Below, one piece after another: positions 10,679 to 23,700 of a stretch of 64,000 bases of DNA. Within the stretch, counting starts at the first letter, position 1; every line of letters starts with the position of its first letter. The notes below the pieces were generated by a model. The model did no database searches. It was not told where the DNA came from and saw only the letters and a list, made by a program, of their open reading frames with translations. The position numbers and the translations under genes are program-made. Origin of the DNA: Nectonema munidae. Taxonomy: Eukaryota > Nematomorpha > Nectonematoida > Nectonematidae. The DNA lies in contig JAUIRK010000131.1 in NCBI GenBank assembly GCA_030549495.1, positions 21,594 through 85,593 on the forward strand. Reading direction: 5' to 3'.

Positions 10679-13283
10679 AAACTCTGACTTTCACTTCTTC
10701 TGCACTTATTATTAACATTACGTTCATTAAAATGGCGGCACGAGTCATTAAGTTCACAACTTATAAGTCATTTCTATTTCCGTATATCTAACGCAATCTC
10801 CAATTTAAACATAATAAAACGCTTTGCACACGTAACGACTAGGATTGACAGAGTAAGTTTATTTTTAATTTTAGCGGGGGCAAGGAAACCCCCCCGAAAG
10901 AAAAAAAAAATAAAACAAAGGGGGGGGGGGGGTCCCGTTTCTGAAGGAAAATTAAATTTTTTTATACAAACGATAAACTCAGAAAATACATTTGTTTGAG
11001 AGGAAAGTTTGAGAGAAGAAATATGGGTGTTCACAGTAGGTTGTTTTTCCACAGTCTTTTATCCTCCTTTCTCCGCCCCCAAGTTGCCTCTAAATTTGGA
11101 AAGTTTCCAACGGAATAAACTGTCTCCCTTGTCCTTTCTTCTTTCAAATGAATCTTTTTCCCTTTCTGTTGTTGAGATTAGAAGTTTTTCCGCTTTTGAA
11201 GAAAAAAAAAACCGATCAATTGTATATTTTCTAATTTTTTATATAATTTTTGTTTTTTATCTCAAATTTCTGACTCTATATTTTTCTTTATTTTTTTTCT
11301 CTTATTAAAAAATAATTTTATTAGTTTTTCAGAAATTTTATTTCTCTGGTAGTATTTTTTAGATAATTTTTATTTATTCTTGAAATGTAGGTTTATGAAT
11401 TTTTGTTTTTTGAAAATTAGATGAAATTTTTCTCTTGGTGGTTGTTTTATTGGTTTTATAAAAATAAAAGTTCATTTCTTTTCGTTTTGAGGTGTATTTT
11501 TCTTTTTGTTGTATAAATTGTTTGTGTTTTTGGAAATTCTATAAAGAGTATTAAAGATGATTTATTTATTTGAATTTGTGTGAAAAAAGATTCAATTTAT
11601 TTTCTCTTATTATTTTTTCATTGTGGATCTGTATTTGTGTGCAAAAGAACATGAAATTAATTTGACTATTTAATTCTTTTATTCTGAAATTTTTGTCCGT
11701 TGTTTTGTATTCTGGGAATAGTAAAAAATTCGATATTTTTTCCATATAAGATAGGATATGTCTATTTTTTCTCATTAAAATAAAAATAATTTAATAAAGT
11801 GAATATAGTGGAAATTTGGGAAAGTTATTTTTATTTATATGATTTCTCTTATGATCTGAGAAGATGGATGTTGCTTAAAGAGGCAACGAATTCATTCAAT
11901 CAGTGAAGAAGTGTAAATATGATGTTGGGAAGATGTATCTGTTCGATCTAAAGTATTAAAGTTTGATTTGGGGAAAATTTTTTGAGTATGCTTTTGTTTT
12001 ATACTTGATAATATGAAGTGTTGGAATTGTCTCAGATTCTTGACTTGATATGTATATTGGAAGTGGATCTAGATGTTTTGGATAGTAGTGATATAGTTTA
12101 TGATCCTTTTTCTTCCTCTTAGATTTTAGTGACTCTTTGAGAAAACTTGAGAATATTAAATCTTCTTTATCGATATACATTTTCTTAAATTCTCTGATCA
12201 TCAAATTTTGTTTTAATTTAAATTTTAGTATAATGGATATAAATATTTAAATAGAAAAAATATTACTTTTTTGCTCTAAAAAAGAAATGAAAAATTGGAA
12301 AAAAATTACCAGTAGTTGAGCGAAATTTCTAAAACAAACTTAATGTCTTAGGTATGAAAATTTTACTATTTTCAAAATTGGATCAAATGAAATTCAAAAG
12401 ATTTAAAAAAAATCAAGATTTTCGAATTATATTTTTAGACTGAGGGAACATTTAAAGTGATTGGTTTATTCCGAAATTAAGTTTCTTTGTTATTTTTCAA
12501 GATATAAACAAAATAGAAACGTGTACAAAACGAAATAGATAAAAAAAAGTTTTTTGGGACACCCTAATGCATATACAAAACAAAGAAAATATCGATCTAT
12601 ATTCTAGATTTTTAAGTTAAATTTTAAAGTTTTTCAAAATCGTGCCAAAGATACCCTGCAGATTAAAGCATACTTTTGTGACAGAGAGAAAAATATTTCT
12701 TTAGAAAAACATTGCAATTCATGAAATGGATGAAAAAAACTCCATTTATGATTTAGGAAAATTTTTTACAACTCTAATGAAACTTCCTTTTAACGTAGAC
12801 TCTGTAGAGAGAAGCTTTTCACAATTGAAAATAGCCTGACAGATGAAGGGGAGTTAATTTAGCTACTGTACAAATTAATACATATATCAATACTAGCATT
12901 GACAATGTTATTGAAAGGCTTGCTGGGAGAGAAATTACTTTCATCTTAAAAAACCTATTAGCCTCATTTTTATATATACTTCCAAAAATGACTTTTAAGG
13001 ATAGGTATGGAATGAAGAAAAATTTATAAATACTTGTAAATATGGACAAGTTTAGAAGAGATATAAGTTAGTTATATCATCTCAACAAAGCATATTATTG
13101 CATAAAAACTTTGAAATATAGCACCGCGATTTCGTTTGTTGCAAATGCCCCTTCGAATTGAAGGACATATGTTGCTTTCGTTTATTCACATCATAAATTG
13201 CACACGATGCCTTCACAGAGATAACTTAGATGAGAAAACTTTCTTAATTGCAGGGAAAGGTGCTTTTTAAGGTAGCAGATTGT
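10679..13283. other. Long AT-rich intergenic stretch
   Basis: The 3' flank of the receptor gene comes first. Around 10875-10935 lie C- and G-runs (cccccc, and a run of about 12 G). From about 11100 to 11800 the plus strand is strongly T-rich. The short open frames look like random AT-rich reading frames. No gene is supported. Confidence 0.5.
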
Positions 13284-13291
13284 GTTCCCAC

Positions 13292-14276
13292 TAGTGAGTA
13301 AACTTTACCGAATTTTTGATTACCGGTAAATCACCGTCTTCAAAATATCATTACAGGTGTTAGCAATTTTTTACCGTTTTTATATATCTTACTTATATTA
13401 CTGATAAATCAATGATCAAAACAAACAAGTATATATATATATATATCTTTTATAGCGTTTTTTACCTTGAGTTTCAAAAAACAACATTTTTTTGTGTTAG
13501 TAAAAATCAATGATAACGGTAAAAGTAAATTTATTTATTATTTTTAACAAAATAACGCAAAAAGCATAATGCATCTAATGTCTTTGGAGCTAATTGAGAA
13601 CGAAGTTTGGAAATAAAATATCCAGCAGCAGAAAAAGCCCTTTCAGATTCTAAACTGGTAGCTTTAATTGTTAGCAAAGACTGGTAGAGCAATTCAAGGT
13701 TTTCAGTTCTTTTTCCGGTCACTTCAGACAATTTCATTTCTTTGCACAAATGGACTTGAAAAAGCTTCACTTTTTTGTTTTTGCTTGAAATTTCTTTTTG
13801 ATATCTTTCAAGCATCGAGCCGGGATTACTAAAGTTGCATTCATCAGAATAGCTGGAATTTACATTACAAGATTGATCAATTTCAATTGAAGTAAGTTGC
13901 ATATCTTGATCACCTACTTTTAACGGAAACAATCTTTTAAATATTTTGACAGCTAAAGTTTTTATACTTTTGTAGGAGAATGAAAAATTAGAGCTGTTTC
14001 GATAAACGATAGTCTTATTTCTGAGATGGGTATAACAATCATCATCTAAACACATGCTTTCTAAATATGTGAGATAAGATGGCTCGAAAACACTGTAAAG
14101 CGCGTAGTGTTTAGAAAACGAATTTTAGAACGAAGAACATGTTTCAATTCTAAACGCACTTTTTACAGTGGCATAAACAAACAAGTTTGGTATTATAAAT
14201 ATAAAACAAAAAAAAGTACACTTTTTATTTTATTTTTTTTCATTACCGGTAAAAATTTACTGGTTTTTAATCACTA
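13292..14276 (-). mobile_element. Ac-type hAT deletion derivative (985 bp)
   Basis: Ends TAGTGAGTAAA at 13292 and the inverted TTTTTAATCACTA ending at 14276, with subterminal ttaccggtaa motifs at both ends. Target duplication gttcccac (13284-13291) and gttcctac (14277-14284), one mismatch. It fits the nTnnnnAn preference known for Ac-type hATs. It contains only the C-terminal part of a transposase. Confidence 0.8.
13531..14055 (-). pseudogene. hAT transposase C-terminal fragment (dimerisation domain)
   Basis: 174 aa, open throughout but lacking the BED finger and most of the RNase-H fold. The C-terminus reads LLTIKATSLESERAFSAAGY...RSQLAPKTLDALCFLRYF, the hAT-C dimerisation signature. It fills most of the surrounding element, so the element is an internal-deletion product that cannot supply a full transposase. 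Confidence 0.8.
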
Positions 14277-14284
14277 GTTCCTAC

Positions 14285-17062
14285 TTTTAAATAATGAGAG
14301 TGTCAAGCGTTTATGACATCATTCAAAGAAAGCAGCAGAACAAGGATTCGACTTCAAGAACAAATCATATCCAAAATTAGTGAAAACACTGAGTTAGGTT
14401 GTAGATTCCAAAGCACTTTCTATACAATTTTGAAATAGTTAGCCATATGATTAAGATAATTTTATTCAAGATCAAATTTTCTCAGACATTTCGTCGTCAA
14501 ACGATTCGTCCAATAAAATTTAGGCGAATGAGTGTGCCAAAAGCTATAGGCTTTTTATATTGTTAGACAGCGAACGAGGTATCGGCTTAATTATAAGCTA
14601 AGAAAAAAGATAAGTGGGATTACCTTTTAACTAAGTTTGCTGATAGGTTACACCTTCAACCTGGAAAACTTTACTTAGTTTCATTAGTGGAATTTTGTAT
14701 AAGAGCCTTTAGTAATTTAGTTTGCATGTGTAACAAATTTTAACTAATCACTAATTTGATTCATTAGTGAAAACGTGAACAAGAAAGAGCGTTTAGTAAT
14801 TGGAACCAATATTCTCTTAATATATTTTGTCTTAATTTTTTTCTAATTATGAAGTTAGAAATGTTAATTATGAATGTTAATTATTTGTAAAAACTCTTTT
14901 TTTCCATTACAATTATAATTTCAATGTATATATATAGAGAGAAAGAGAGCAATTGTTTGTTTGCTTTCAACAATACATTTATGCAAGAAAGCAATCGGTC
15001 GCGACTAGAACTTCTATGTCGAGATTTCTCGAGACTCTAAGGCTTTTTAAACTTCTTGATTCTACCCTATTTTTATTCCATCAAAAATTAATATGATTGA
15101 ACTTTATAAACTATTACAAAATGATTGGTTTCCATACAAGATACATCTTGGGAATGTGAGAGAAATTTTTAATTGTATGTAACTTTCTATCTTTTAAAAA
15201 GTTTTTTCTATAAATAAAGATCAGTTTTACTTTTTATGTATCCATATTGGTGTTATAAATTTTATTCTATTTTATCGAGAATTCTCAATCTAATTTCTCA
15301 TTCCTGGCACCGTTTTACGTTAACTAGATTTTTCAAATCCAATCCACAGAAGAAATTTAATATGTAAATTTTTATCTAGTTTCTATTTTTAAAAAAATCT
15401 TGAACAAAAGTTGGTTAGGTGATAAAAATAAGTCAATTTTAACGCCATCTATCAAAAAAGGAAATTCTTAAACAACAAATTAATTAGTTTAGAAGCAAAA
15501 TAAATTGGAAAATACGCCAAAAACAAATGGAAAAACAGAATTTGATAATAAAAAAATTATAATTTACATATCATAAAAGCGAAAATAAGGAGCATGGTCT
15601 TGTATTTATTTTTTAAGGAAAAAAAGCTATATAATTAAAACTTTTTTATTCAATATTAAATTTTTTACCGATGTTAATAAATCTTCCTTTGTGATGGAAA
15701 ATTTTTTTTGGTGAAACTCTTTGTCCTTGATGCTGCCTAAGTTTCTAAAACTATTCCACGAATAAAATTAATAAAATTTTGTGATTCCTTTTAACTTTTT
15801 TCTAATTACACCCATTTTTATTATGTTTTTAAGCATAAATTCCATTTTGTTATAGAACATGACTCAGAATTTTTATTTTAACCAAGGATGTAAACAGAAA
15901 AACGCCACGATAGTGTTAAATTGAGCAATTCCCCCTTGAAATGAGGTGCGTGAATGCTAGGATAAAACTTTGAAAATACAGTGGAATTGCTAAGTGAGAA
16001 TACTCGGATACTTCAGACTTGATTCCCCGTTCACAATGTAAACAACGTGTATGTAAACTACTTTACAACGAACTCGAGCTTTTTCCGAAATTCCAGAATC
16101 TCCTCTGATTCTCGCTGCCACACAAAGAAAGCTGCAAAAATAGTCGTCTACAGGAATCTGTAATTTCCATTTTTTATTTCCAATCATAACCAGGTTGTCT
16201 AAGTGAGAAGATGAGTTTTATCAAGTGCTGATACTCTACCTTAGTATTATGAAGGAATTAAGCAATTCACACCAAGTCACTAGTTAACTAATCACTAGTT
16301 AGGACTAGACTTATTAGTAGATGAGTTATCTCAAATGGATCATAAGAAGCAAACTTGTTGATAAAACTCTTTCACCTTCGTAATATATTAACTTTTTTCC
16401 GAACGTTAATTCTTTCAATTTCAGAAATCTTAAGGAAACTCTATTATTTCAGTAGCATCGTTCCCTGCAGTTTAGAAAGGCATCAACATGGATGGCTTAA
16501 TTCACACCCACTTTTTAGTTGGCTCTCATTTATTCTTCTCAACACTATTTTTTCGAAGTAAAGGCGTAATGCTATGAGATTTCAATATTGAAGGATATTG
16601 ATAACAAACTTTGAATTCAAACTTCAAACGCTTTTAGGTGAAATAAGCAACTTAAGAGGCACCGTCTGTGTCAGCGCTCCCGAGAGGATATAGCGCAGAC
16701 CAATAGATGAGAAAGAATATGGAGCAAGGTTGATAAAGTTTGATAAGTGATGTATTTGTTTCCAAAATTCAATATTTGATCTAAGTAATTCGGTGACATA
16801 GAAGATCCGCATAACATTTTACTTGCACCGATTTGATTTACCAGGTCCAAGAATGAAGGCAAAATTGAAGTGAATTAATTTTTGCTTTTGAAAGAAGCTT
16901 AGCGGTTAATCTAATTAACTAAAATAGCGAAATTCCCAAAGTAGGAACTGTCTCGTTTACTTAAAGAATTCTTTTGCCTGGGAAAGGTTTGGATCATGCA
17001 ATAAATAATAAGAGAGATAAATAAAATTGATGTTAGATTTTCAAAAATCCTTATTTTAGATA
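14285..17062. other. AT-rich intergenic stretch with a solo piggyBac end
   Basis: TTAA-CGCCATCTATC at 15439-15453 matches the end of the 1396-3708 piggyBac, but no partner end was found. Around 16620-16860 the minus strand has two overlapping frames with protein-like composition (NFINLAPYSFSSIGLRYILS) that I cannot assign. Otherwise nothing is recognised. Confidence 0.45.
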
Positions 17063-17351
17063 CAGGGATCTCCAACTAAAACAAGCAGCGAGCCATTTAG
17101 AAAAGTTATTGGACACGGTCGGGCCGCACCTATTTAAAAAAATAATAATAATTTTTTTATAAAATATTTATCAGAAACTTTTTTATCCTGATTACTGATT
17201 ATCACAATTTTTATGAAAATTAAACATAAAATGAGTAGTTAATTGAAAGAGAATTTTTATAAACTAATATCTATATAATTTAACATCAACCTTATCTCAT
17301 TTTCTTAGAGGGCGGCAGAAATTTGCCTTGCGGGCCGCGTGTTGGACCTTG
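17063..17351. mobile_element. Decayed hAT-type MITE
   Basis: Begins CAGGGATCTCCAAC and ends GTTGGACCTTG, with gggccgcacc / ttgcgggccgcg subterminal motifs like many non-autonomous hATs. No clear target duplication (tttagata versus ccaacata). Confidence 0.5.
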
Positions 17352-17621
17352 CCAACATAAAAAATTTTTTTCGAAGTTGCCAGAATTTTTTTAACAAATA
17401 ATTTTTATTCTATATTTATTTATTTTAAAAATAAAGTTTATTATATTCAATTCACTCTAGTTTGTCATTTTTGTAGAACCATATCAAATTTTTGTTGGTA
17501 AAATTTCATATTTCTTATTTCTTAAAAAAAAATCCGTCTTAAATATTGGTATTTTTTCTTTTCTGCTATAATTTTGATAAACTAAAAAGTTTTTTATTTT
17601 AGAATATATAAATTTTGAAAG

Positions 17622-19291
17622 ATGTCAAGAAAATGTAAAAATTCTCCTGATATTTTTTGTTATATTTGTGGACGTTACACCTTGCCTAATCAAAGAAAAA
17701 ATATATCATTTTTCGTAAAAAGAGTATATTTTGCATACTTTGGAGTTAAACTTGAGGATCAAGATAAATATTGGGCACCGCATAAAACATGCAAGTCTTG
17801 TGTTGAACAATTGAGACGGAGTAAGGGAAAGAAAGAAAAATTAAATTTTGGTATTCCAAAGATATGGAGGGAACCAAAAAATCATCATAATGATTGTTAT
17901 TTTTGTTGCATCGACATCAAAGGGTTGAATAAATTAAAAAAAAAAAGGATTTGTTTATCCCAACTTAGAGTCTGCTAGACAACCCATTCCTCATGGTATT
18001 GAAATACCAATTCCAAAAGTTCCTGAAAACTTTAATTTGCATGATGAAGTAGAAGTGGAAGAAGAAACTTCAAGTGAAGAAAGTACTAGCGAAAATGATT
18101 TTGAAGATGAATGTAAAAATCAAAATAAGTTTAATCAAGAAGAACTGAGTGATCTAATTAGAGATCTCAATCTAAGTAAAGAAAAGTCAGAAGTCTTGGC
18201 TTCACGCTTAAAAGAAAAGAATTGTTTAACAAAAAGCACGAAAATAACTTTTTACAGAACAAGAGAGAACTCACTGATAAAGTTTTTTACAGAGAATGAA
18301 AAACTAGTTTACTGTAACGATCAAAGATCTTCTACTTGCACTCAATACCACATACATACCTGAAGAATGGAGACTTTTCATTGATGGTTCTCTCAAAAGT
18401 TTAAAATGTGTTTTACTACATAACTTAAATAAATTTCCTTCAATTCCACTGGGTTACTCAACAAAATTGAAAGAAAATTATGAGAATGTACAGCTTTTTT
18501 TAAATTGCATCAACTACAATCAACATAACTGGTACTTATGTGTTGACTTCAAAATTATAAATTTTGTGTTGGGACAGCAATCTGGCTTCACGAAATTTCC
18601 TTGTTTTTACTGTCTTTGTGATAGTAGAGATAAGAAAAATCACTGGATACAAAAAGAATGGCCTCTTCGAGAACACTCAATTATGGGAAACAAAAACATA
18701 ATAAGAAAGCCTCTCGTTGAAAAAGAAAAGATTCTACTGCCTCCTCTCCACATTAAGTTGGGTTTAATGAAGCAGTTTGTGAGATCATTGGATAAAGAAG
18801 GAGAATGCTTTAATTACATAGTTAACTCAAACCCGCGTGTTAGCATAGAAAAGTTGTTGGCAGGAGTTTTTGATGGACCGCAAATAAGAAAGTTAGTAAA
18901 AGATGATGCATTTGTGAGATCTAAGAACAAAGTTGAAGTGAATGCATGGCAAAGCTATGTTGAAGTTATCAACAACTTTCTAGGAAACAAAAAAGCTGAA
19001 AATTATTCAGAGATTGTGGAAAAAATGTTAATAAGTTTCAGAAAGTTTGGTGCGAATATGAGTGTTAAAATGCACTATTTACATAGTCACTTGGATAAAT
19101 TTCCTGAAAATCTTGGACAAATGGGTGAAGAACAAGGTGAGAGGTTTCATCAAGAAATGAAGACAATGGAAGAAAGGTATCAAGGTAGGTGGGACAAAAA
19201 CATGATGGCGGACTATTGTTGGGGTTTACAGCGCGAAGAATCAAAAGAATTTCACAGAAAAAAAAGAAAATTGAAATGTTTTTTTAAATAA
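17622..19291 (+). pseudogene. Transposon-like protein of a widespread invertebrate family, nearly intact
   Basis: About 550 aa in three open segments. The N-terminus is Cys-rich (FCYICGRYTL..., HKTCKSCVEQL, NDCYFCCIDI) and probably binds zinc. A frameshift in an A-run near 17938-17948 separates it from FVYPNLESARQPIPHGIEIP and an acidic linker. A second near 18330 leads to YIPEEWRLFIDGSLKSLKCV, then FVLGQQSGFTKFPCFYCLCD, LLPPLHIKLGLMKQFV, MHYLHSHLDKFPENLG, GEEQGERFHQEMKTMEERYQ and MMADYCWGLQREE, ending at 19291. I remember this block order from many invertebrate genomes, where it occurs in many copies, but know no assigned function. Embedded CxxC and conserved acidic residues are compatible with a DDE-type transposase; that is inference. 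Only two breaks suggest recent insertion or sequencing slips. Confidence 0.7.
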
Positions 19292-19531
19292 AAAATATAA
19301 TGTGTAAATGAATGTTTATTTACAGCAAAAACTTTAGAACTTTTAAAGTAGAGCCATTGATGATAAAAGAGTTACTTTTTTATAATCAGAAGAACAAATA
19401 TGTTTTAATTATGCAAAAAAAACCTTGGCAAAAAAATTTTGTTGCCTTGTGAATTAGTATCTGCCGCGAATAATATCAAAAACGAAGCAAGAATCGCCTG
19501 TTAAAAAACTTCAAAAACTTGTGGTCTAATC

Positions 19532-19961
19532 CAGGGGGTTCTCAACATTTTCACTCTATTACTTCCTTTATGAACATTCAACATCCTCATCGCTCTCATT
19601 TATTTGTAACATTGCCTTTTTGAGCGACCAGATATTCTCTATAAGTTCACCATAAGAAACCTTAACAATCTCCAAAAGGTATTGTTCAGAGTTATTTCAT
19701 ATGTTATAGTATCCTGTCTAGAACATAATTTAACTTTTAAAATTTTATCACTTTGTTTATTTTCTGGTTTTATTTAGTTTAATTTATTGGAGATTCAAGA
19801 AGAAGAAAAAAATTGAATTGAAAATGTAATCAATAAAATCAGTGTAAAAGTGTTTCAGGAAAAAGTATGTGTTGGAAATTTTGAAAAGATCCTCATGGCT
19901 CCTAGACTTATGTAATGGCCATGTTGGCAGCCATTGCCCACATATTGAGGGAGAACCACTG
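19532..19961. mobile_element. hAT-type MITE (430 bp)
   Basis: Left end CAGGGGGTTCTCAACATTTT, right end CATATTGAGGGAGAACCACTG (imperfect inverted repeats). The flanks gtctaatc and gtctgggt share only the first four bases, so the duplication has decayed or the boundaries are slightly off. Confidence 0.55.
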
Positions 19962-20514
19962 GTCTGGGTAAAAGAGAGTGACTTCATTTCGCAAATGAAT
20001 CAGAATGCAAAAGTATTAAAACTTTAAATTAAGAGCAAACTACAAGGAATCAGCCACCGCGTGTTTGTGAAATTTAATTAAAATTAAAAATACGCCATAA
20101 TTCATAAAAACATATGTGCATTATCCTGTTTAGCTTATGCGGTAAAAACACAAAGGCACAAACTGGAATTTTTCATCAATGAGACGTAGTTTGATTGAGA
20201 TAAGAAGACCCTAATATGTGTTGTCAAATCAGAGTAGCTAGAAGAAAGTGTCCGTGAAATGTGTAAAACGCACAAACTTAGTTACATGTGCAGTTTATTT
20301 TTGGTTAAGATTAGAGTTCGCACGATTCATTGCTAGAAGTATAAAAGTTAAAGGGAAAAATATGAATGGAATTTTAAGGCTTCACAGAGTGACTGCCAAT
20401 AGCGCGGAAGCACGTGACAAAGATGTTAATGATTTTGCATTTATTTTAGAAGAAGGATTTAGAACGCCATGCGATTCTTGATGCATTACGAAGAAAGTAG
20501 AAGGTGATCCCCAG
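19962..20514. other. 3' flank of UTP15
   Basis: Read on the minus strand, AATAAA at 20445-20440 is 70 nt past the UTP15 stop and is the likely poly(A) signal. The plus-strand open frame at 20248-20481 is not recognised. Confidence 0.55.
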
Positions 20515-20740
20515 CTAAGAAGAGAGAACTTGGAGAAAGTGAGCCAAAGACTGTTGAGAGGCGTGTTGCAGCATTGTGGAGATGAAGACATCTTCCTCGC
20601 ACTCTTTACTTTTCGTTTCTTGGTGAATACAATCAGCCAACCCGATCACTCTATGGCACAGCATGGCGAACTTAGAATGGCGTGCACATAACTTTGACAA
20701 TATTTTGAATTGGGCGTCTGTACTTGCGTCACAACCAAAA
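20515..20740 (-). CDS. UTP15: UTP15 exon 7 (last)
   Basis: Acceptor gataattttag before 20740, phase 2. Gives NFGCDASTDAQFKILSKLCA..., aligning with human ...GQSPVVDKKFLLLQGL. Stop TAG 20517-20515. Confidence 0.8.
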
Positions 20741-23700
20741 CTAAAATTATCAAACAATTACATCACTCAAGTTCTAAAGTAAAATTGAAACATACCCATA
20801 TCATAAGAATTATTTAGCAAACTTATTCTGAGAATTATTCCATGTAGCATATAAATAAATATTATTGATTAGTTAACCAAACTTTAAACAAATATTTATA
20901 AAAGCAATTATAAAAATTTCGGAAAATGGCGAAAAATCGTGAGAAATATTACACACTGAAAAATCAACTTTTCATTTTTTTTCTTAAAATTTTGAAATAT
21001 TTTAGAGTCCAAAATAAAGGAAACTGGTTTGAATACTAGTAGCTTGCTAAGAATTTTGAGAAATACAATTTTAGAATTGAAATGACTGAGGAATCCAAAA
21101 CATATTTAGATTGGGCGCATCAAAAATTAAATTTATTCGAATTATTTTTGGATACAGAAATGACCAATGTTTCTGTATATTTTGTAAATATACTTGTAAA
21201 ATATATTTTGTAAAATATATTTTGTAAAATATTTTGTAGTAAAATAGAGTCTTAACTGTACTATTTAGCATGCGGTCATACGTGAATGATACTTGCCAGT
21301 TAACCATCTTTTGTATCAATAAAACCTTTCTTTTCACGTCCCCCGCAACAGTGATCTTATTTGGTAACTATAATGTGTAGTTCTGCTTAGAGTATTTTAT
21401 CTTATAAAAAAGTAAAAAGATTCTCCAAATATAGGTAAGTTGAATCAAAATACAAATAAATAGTGAGTTAGTATAAAACGCACAAAGTTCCTTCTGCATT
21501 GGCATGGATGTTTCATGTTGCTCTTTGTAATGCTTGTGTAATATTTTGTGCGGTGATTCGTATCCAGTTTCAATATAAGAATGAGGAGAATCTGTGCGTT
21601 GTCCAGTCCACATCTAACTAAATAGGATTGAGGTAGCATCTCTATAATTTAGAATTGCCATAATCTGCACTAAAGGTTTGAACTGTGAATAAAACAAAAG
21701 TTACACGTTTATTCCAAAAAATATTTCCAGCGTTGATATCAAGGAATGAGTTTTCGTATATTTGCTTCACGACCACATTTTCAAGTACCACTTCAGTTAC
21801 CTATCTCTTTTGATGGTGCTCAACATAAATGAAAAGATTTCTAGTGTAATAATCATCTATTTTAAGAAAAAAGCAGACAGGACTACCTTAAAGTTTTTAG
21901 GGTTATTGTTTCTCTATCTTTTATTTGTCACAAAATTTCAATAAAACAAAAAAATTTATTTTTTAACAATATCATATTTGAGTAAAAACATCACATTTTC
22001 TGCCATATTTTTGTAAATTATATACTTATAATATTTATTATATACATTTTAAATACCATTTATATGCTGGTAGTAATTAATTTTTATATACTCAAACGAT
22101 TTTTAGTTATAAGTCCATTTCTAAGACTACAGCTATCGGGCCGTTGTAAAATAGATCAGGTATATTGCATTTAAAAAAATTCGTAATCAATAGGAAACAT
22201 TATCATCGAAATTCATATTGTTTATTTTTTAATTTAAAAATATTCCGATTCATACTTTCCTTACAAAATGTTCTCCTAAGGAGTTTGGCGTTCTTTTTTG
22301 GATATAATGATCAATATTAAAAAAAAGAAATGACTTAATTCAGTGAGATAAAAATTTAAATAAATCAAAATATGCAATAAAAGATTTCAAAAAGGAAATT
22401 AAAATTTTGCTGATTAAGTTAAAAGTAAATTTTAAGGGAATGACGTTTTTATTTGAAGTTACAAAGTCGCGTTTATTATAAATATACTATAAAAATGAAT
22501 TATTTCTTTGTATTGGTCTTATATCGATTAAGGACCCAGAAACGAACTAAATCATTAGAAACCAACGCTAATTAATTAAATAAAAAGACTGTGAATATTG
22601 AAACTTTAGCGATTTTTCACGAATTTAGAAGGAAGAGACAGTTGGAAAAATTTTAATGATTGAGTTGGAAGAATTCATCATTAAGACCAGAGTTTTACAA
22701 ACTTTTTGTGTAAATCGGCCATTATCAAGTAAAAAATGCCTAAAATCTTTCACTTTTTTCAATCTTTAATTTGAATTCTTTATTCCATTTATATTCAATG
22801 AATTCTTCTCATAAATTTTCTTCTACAGCTTCCATATTACAGAAAAAATGATCCATCAACCATTCTTTTATTTGGAGTTCAAACAAATCTTCAATTCTGA
22901 ACAATAAGTCATCATTCAGCTGAGACTTATGATTAGAAAATTTTTACTTTGATTGACATTATGACTCCATTAAATTCTTAGGTAAAAACTAAATTTTTGA
23001 AAGATAATTTTCCCGAAAAAATAGAGGAGTGGCCCACGGTTGAGAAACCTTGATTTAGTAGACTATAATATGGATAATATTGATAATAAGAAAGTTTTAT
23101 TATAAATAATATACTATTGACAAAAAGAATTAGAAATAAAAATGTTAGTGGAAAAGTAAAGAGAGGTAGACCAAAGAAGACGTGAGATGTCGATAAAGAA
23201 AATATGAAGAAGAAAAATCTCAAGGTTGAAGAGGCTAAGATGAAGGGAGAAGATGGAGAAATCGCTGCAAACTTATGGCCGACCTTGGCTAGCTAGGATA
23301 AAGACCAGGCTTAACTGAAGATGATGAATATACTATTTTCAGTATTCGTACTATTTCAAAGTGGAGGATGTGTCATTGAAATATATTTCAAAATTTTACA
23401 CAATGGGAACTCGATTCTCCTGATAAAACAAGCAATGTAATAAAGAAGATATACTTAGGAGCATGAATATCCACTGTCAAGACTGCCACATTGAGAAGGA
23501 CTTTGGTGTAAGCGTGATCAGTGATGTTAGCAACGATGAACTTCAACAGCGGAAACAAACTTGCGTAGGATCTGCCTGCAATCGCAGAATCAAGTTGTCC
23601 CATTCGTAAAAGCTGCTGCATAACAGCGACAACAACATTTGCAGATTTCTTTGCAAAGTTGACATGCAGGACATAATCCAGGGCTTTTCCCGGTTGGCAC

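Noticed and set aside
11000-12240. Several 60-100 codon ORFs in the T-rich region
   Set aside because: Low-complexity composition with no motif; expected by chance.
16624-16862. Protein-like minus-strand frames (NFINLAPYSFSSIGLRYILS)
   Set aside because: Two overlapping frames, no family recognised, no splice context that joins them.
20248-20481. 77-codon plus-strand ORF
   Set aside because: Lies in the UTP15 3' flank, no recognisable motif, no supporting splice or poly(A) context.
23388-23454. Read-through of UTP15 exon 6 to the stop at 23388 as the true C-terminus
   Set aside because: The extension does not resemble UTP15, whereas splicing to 20740 restores the conserved C-terminus in phase.
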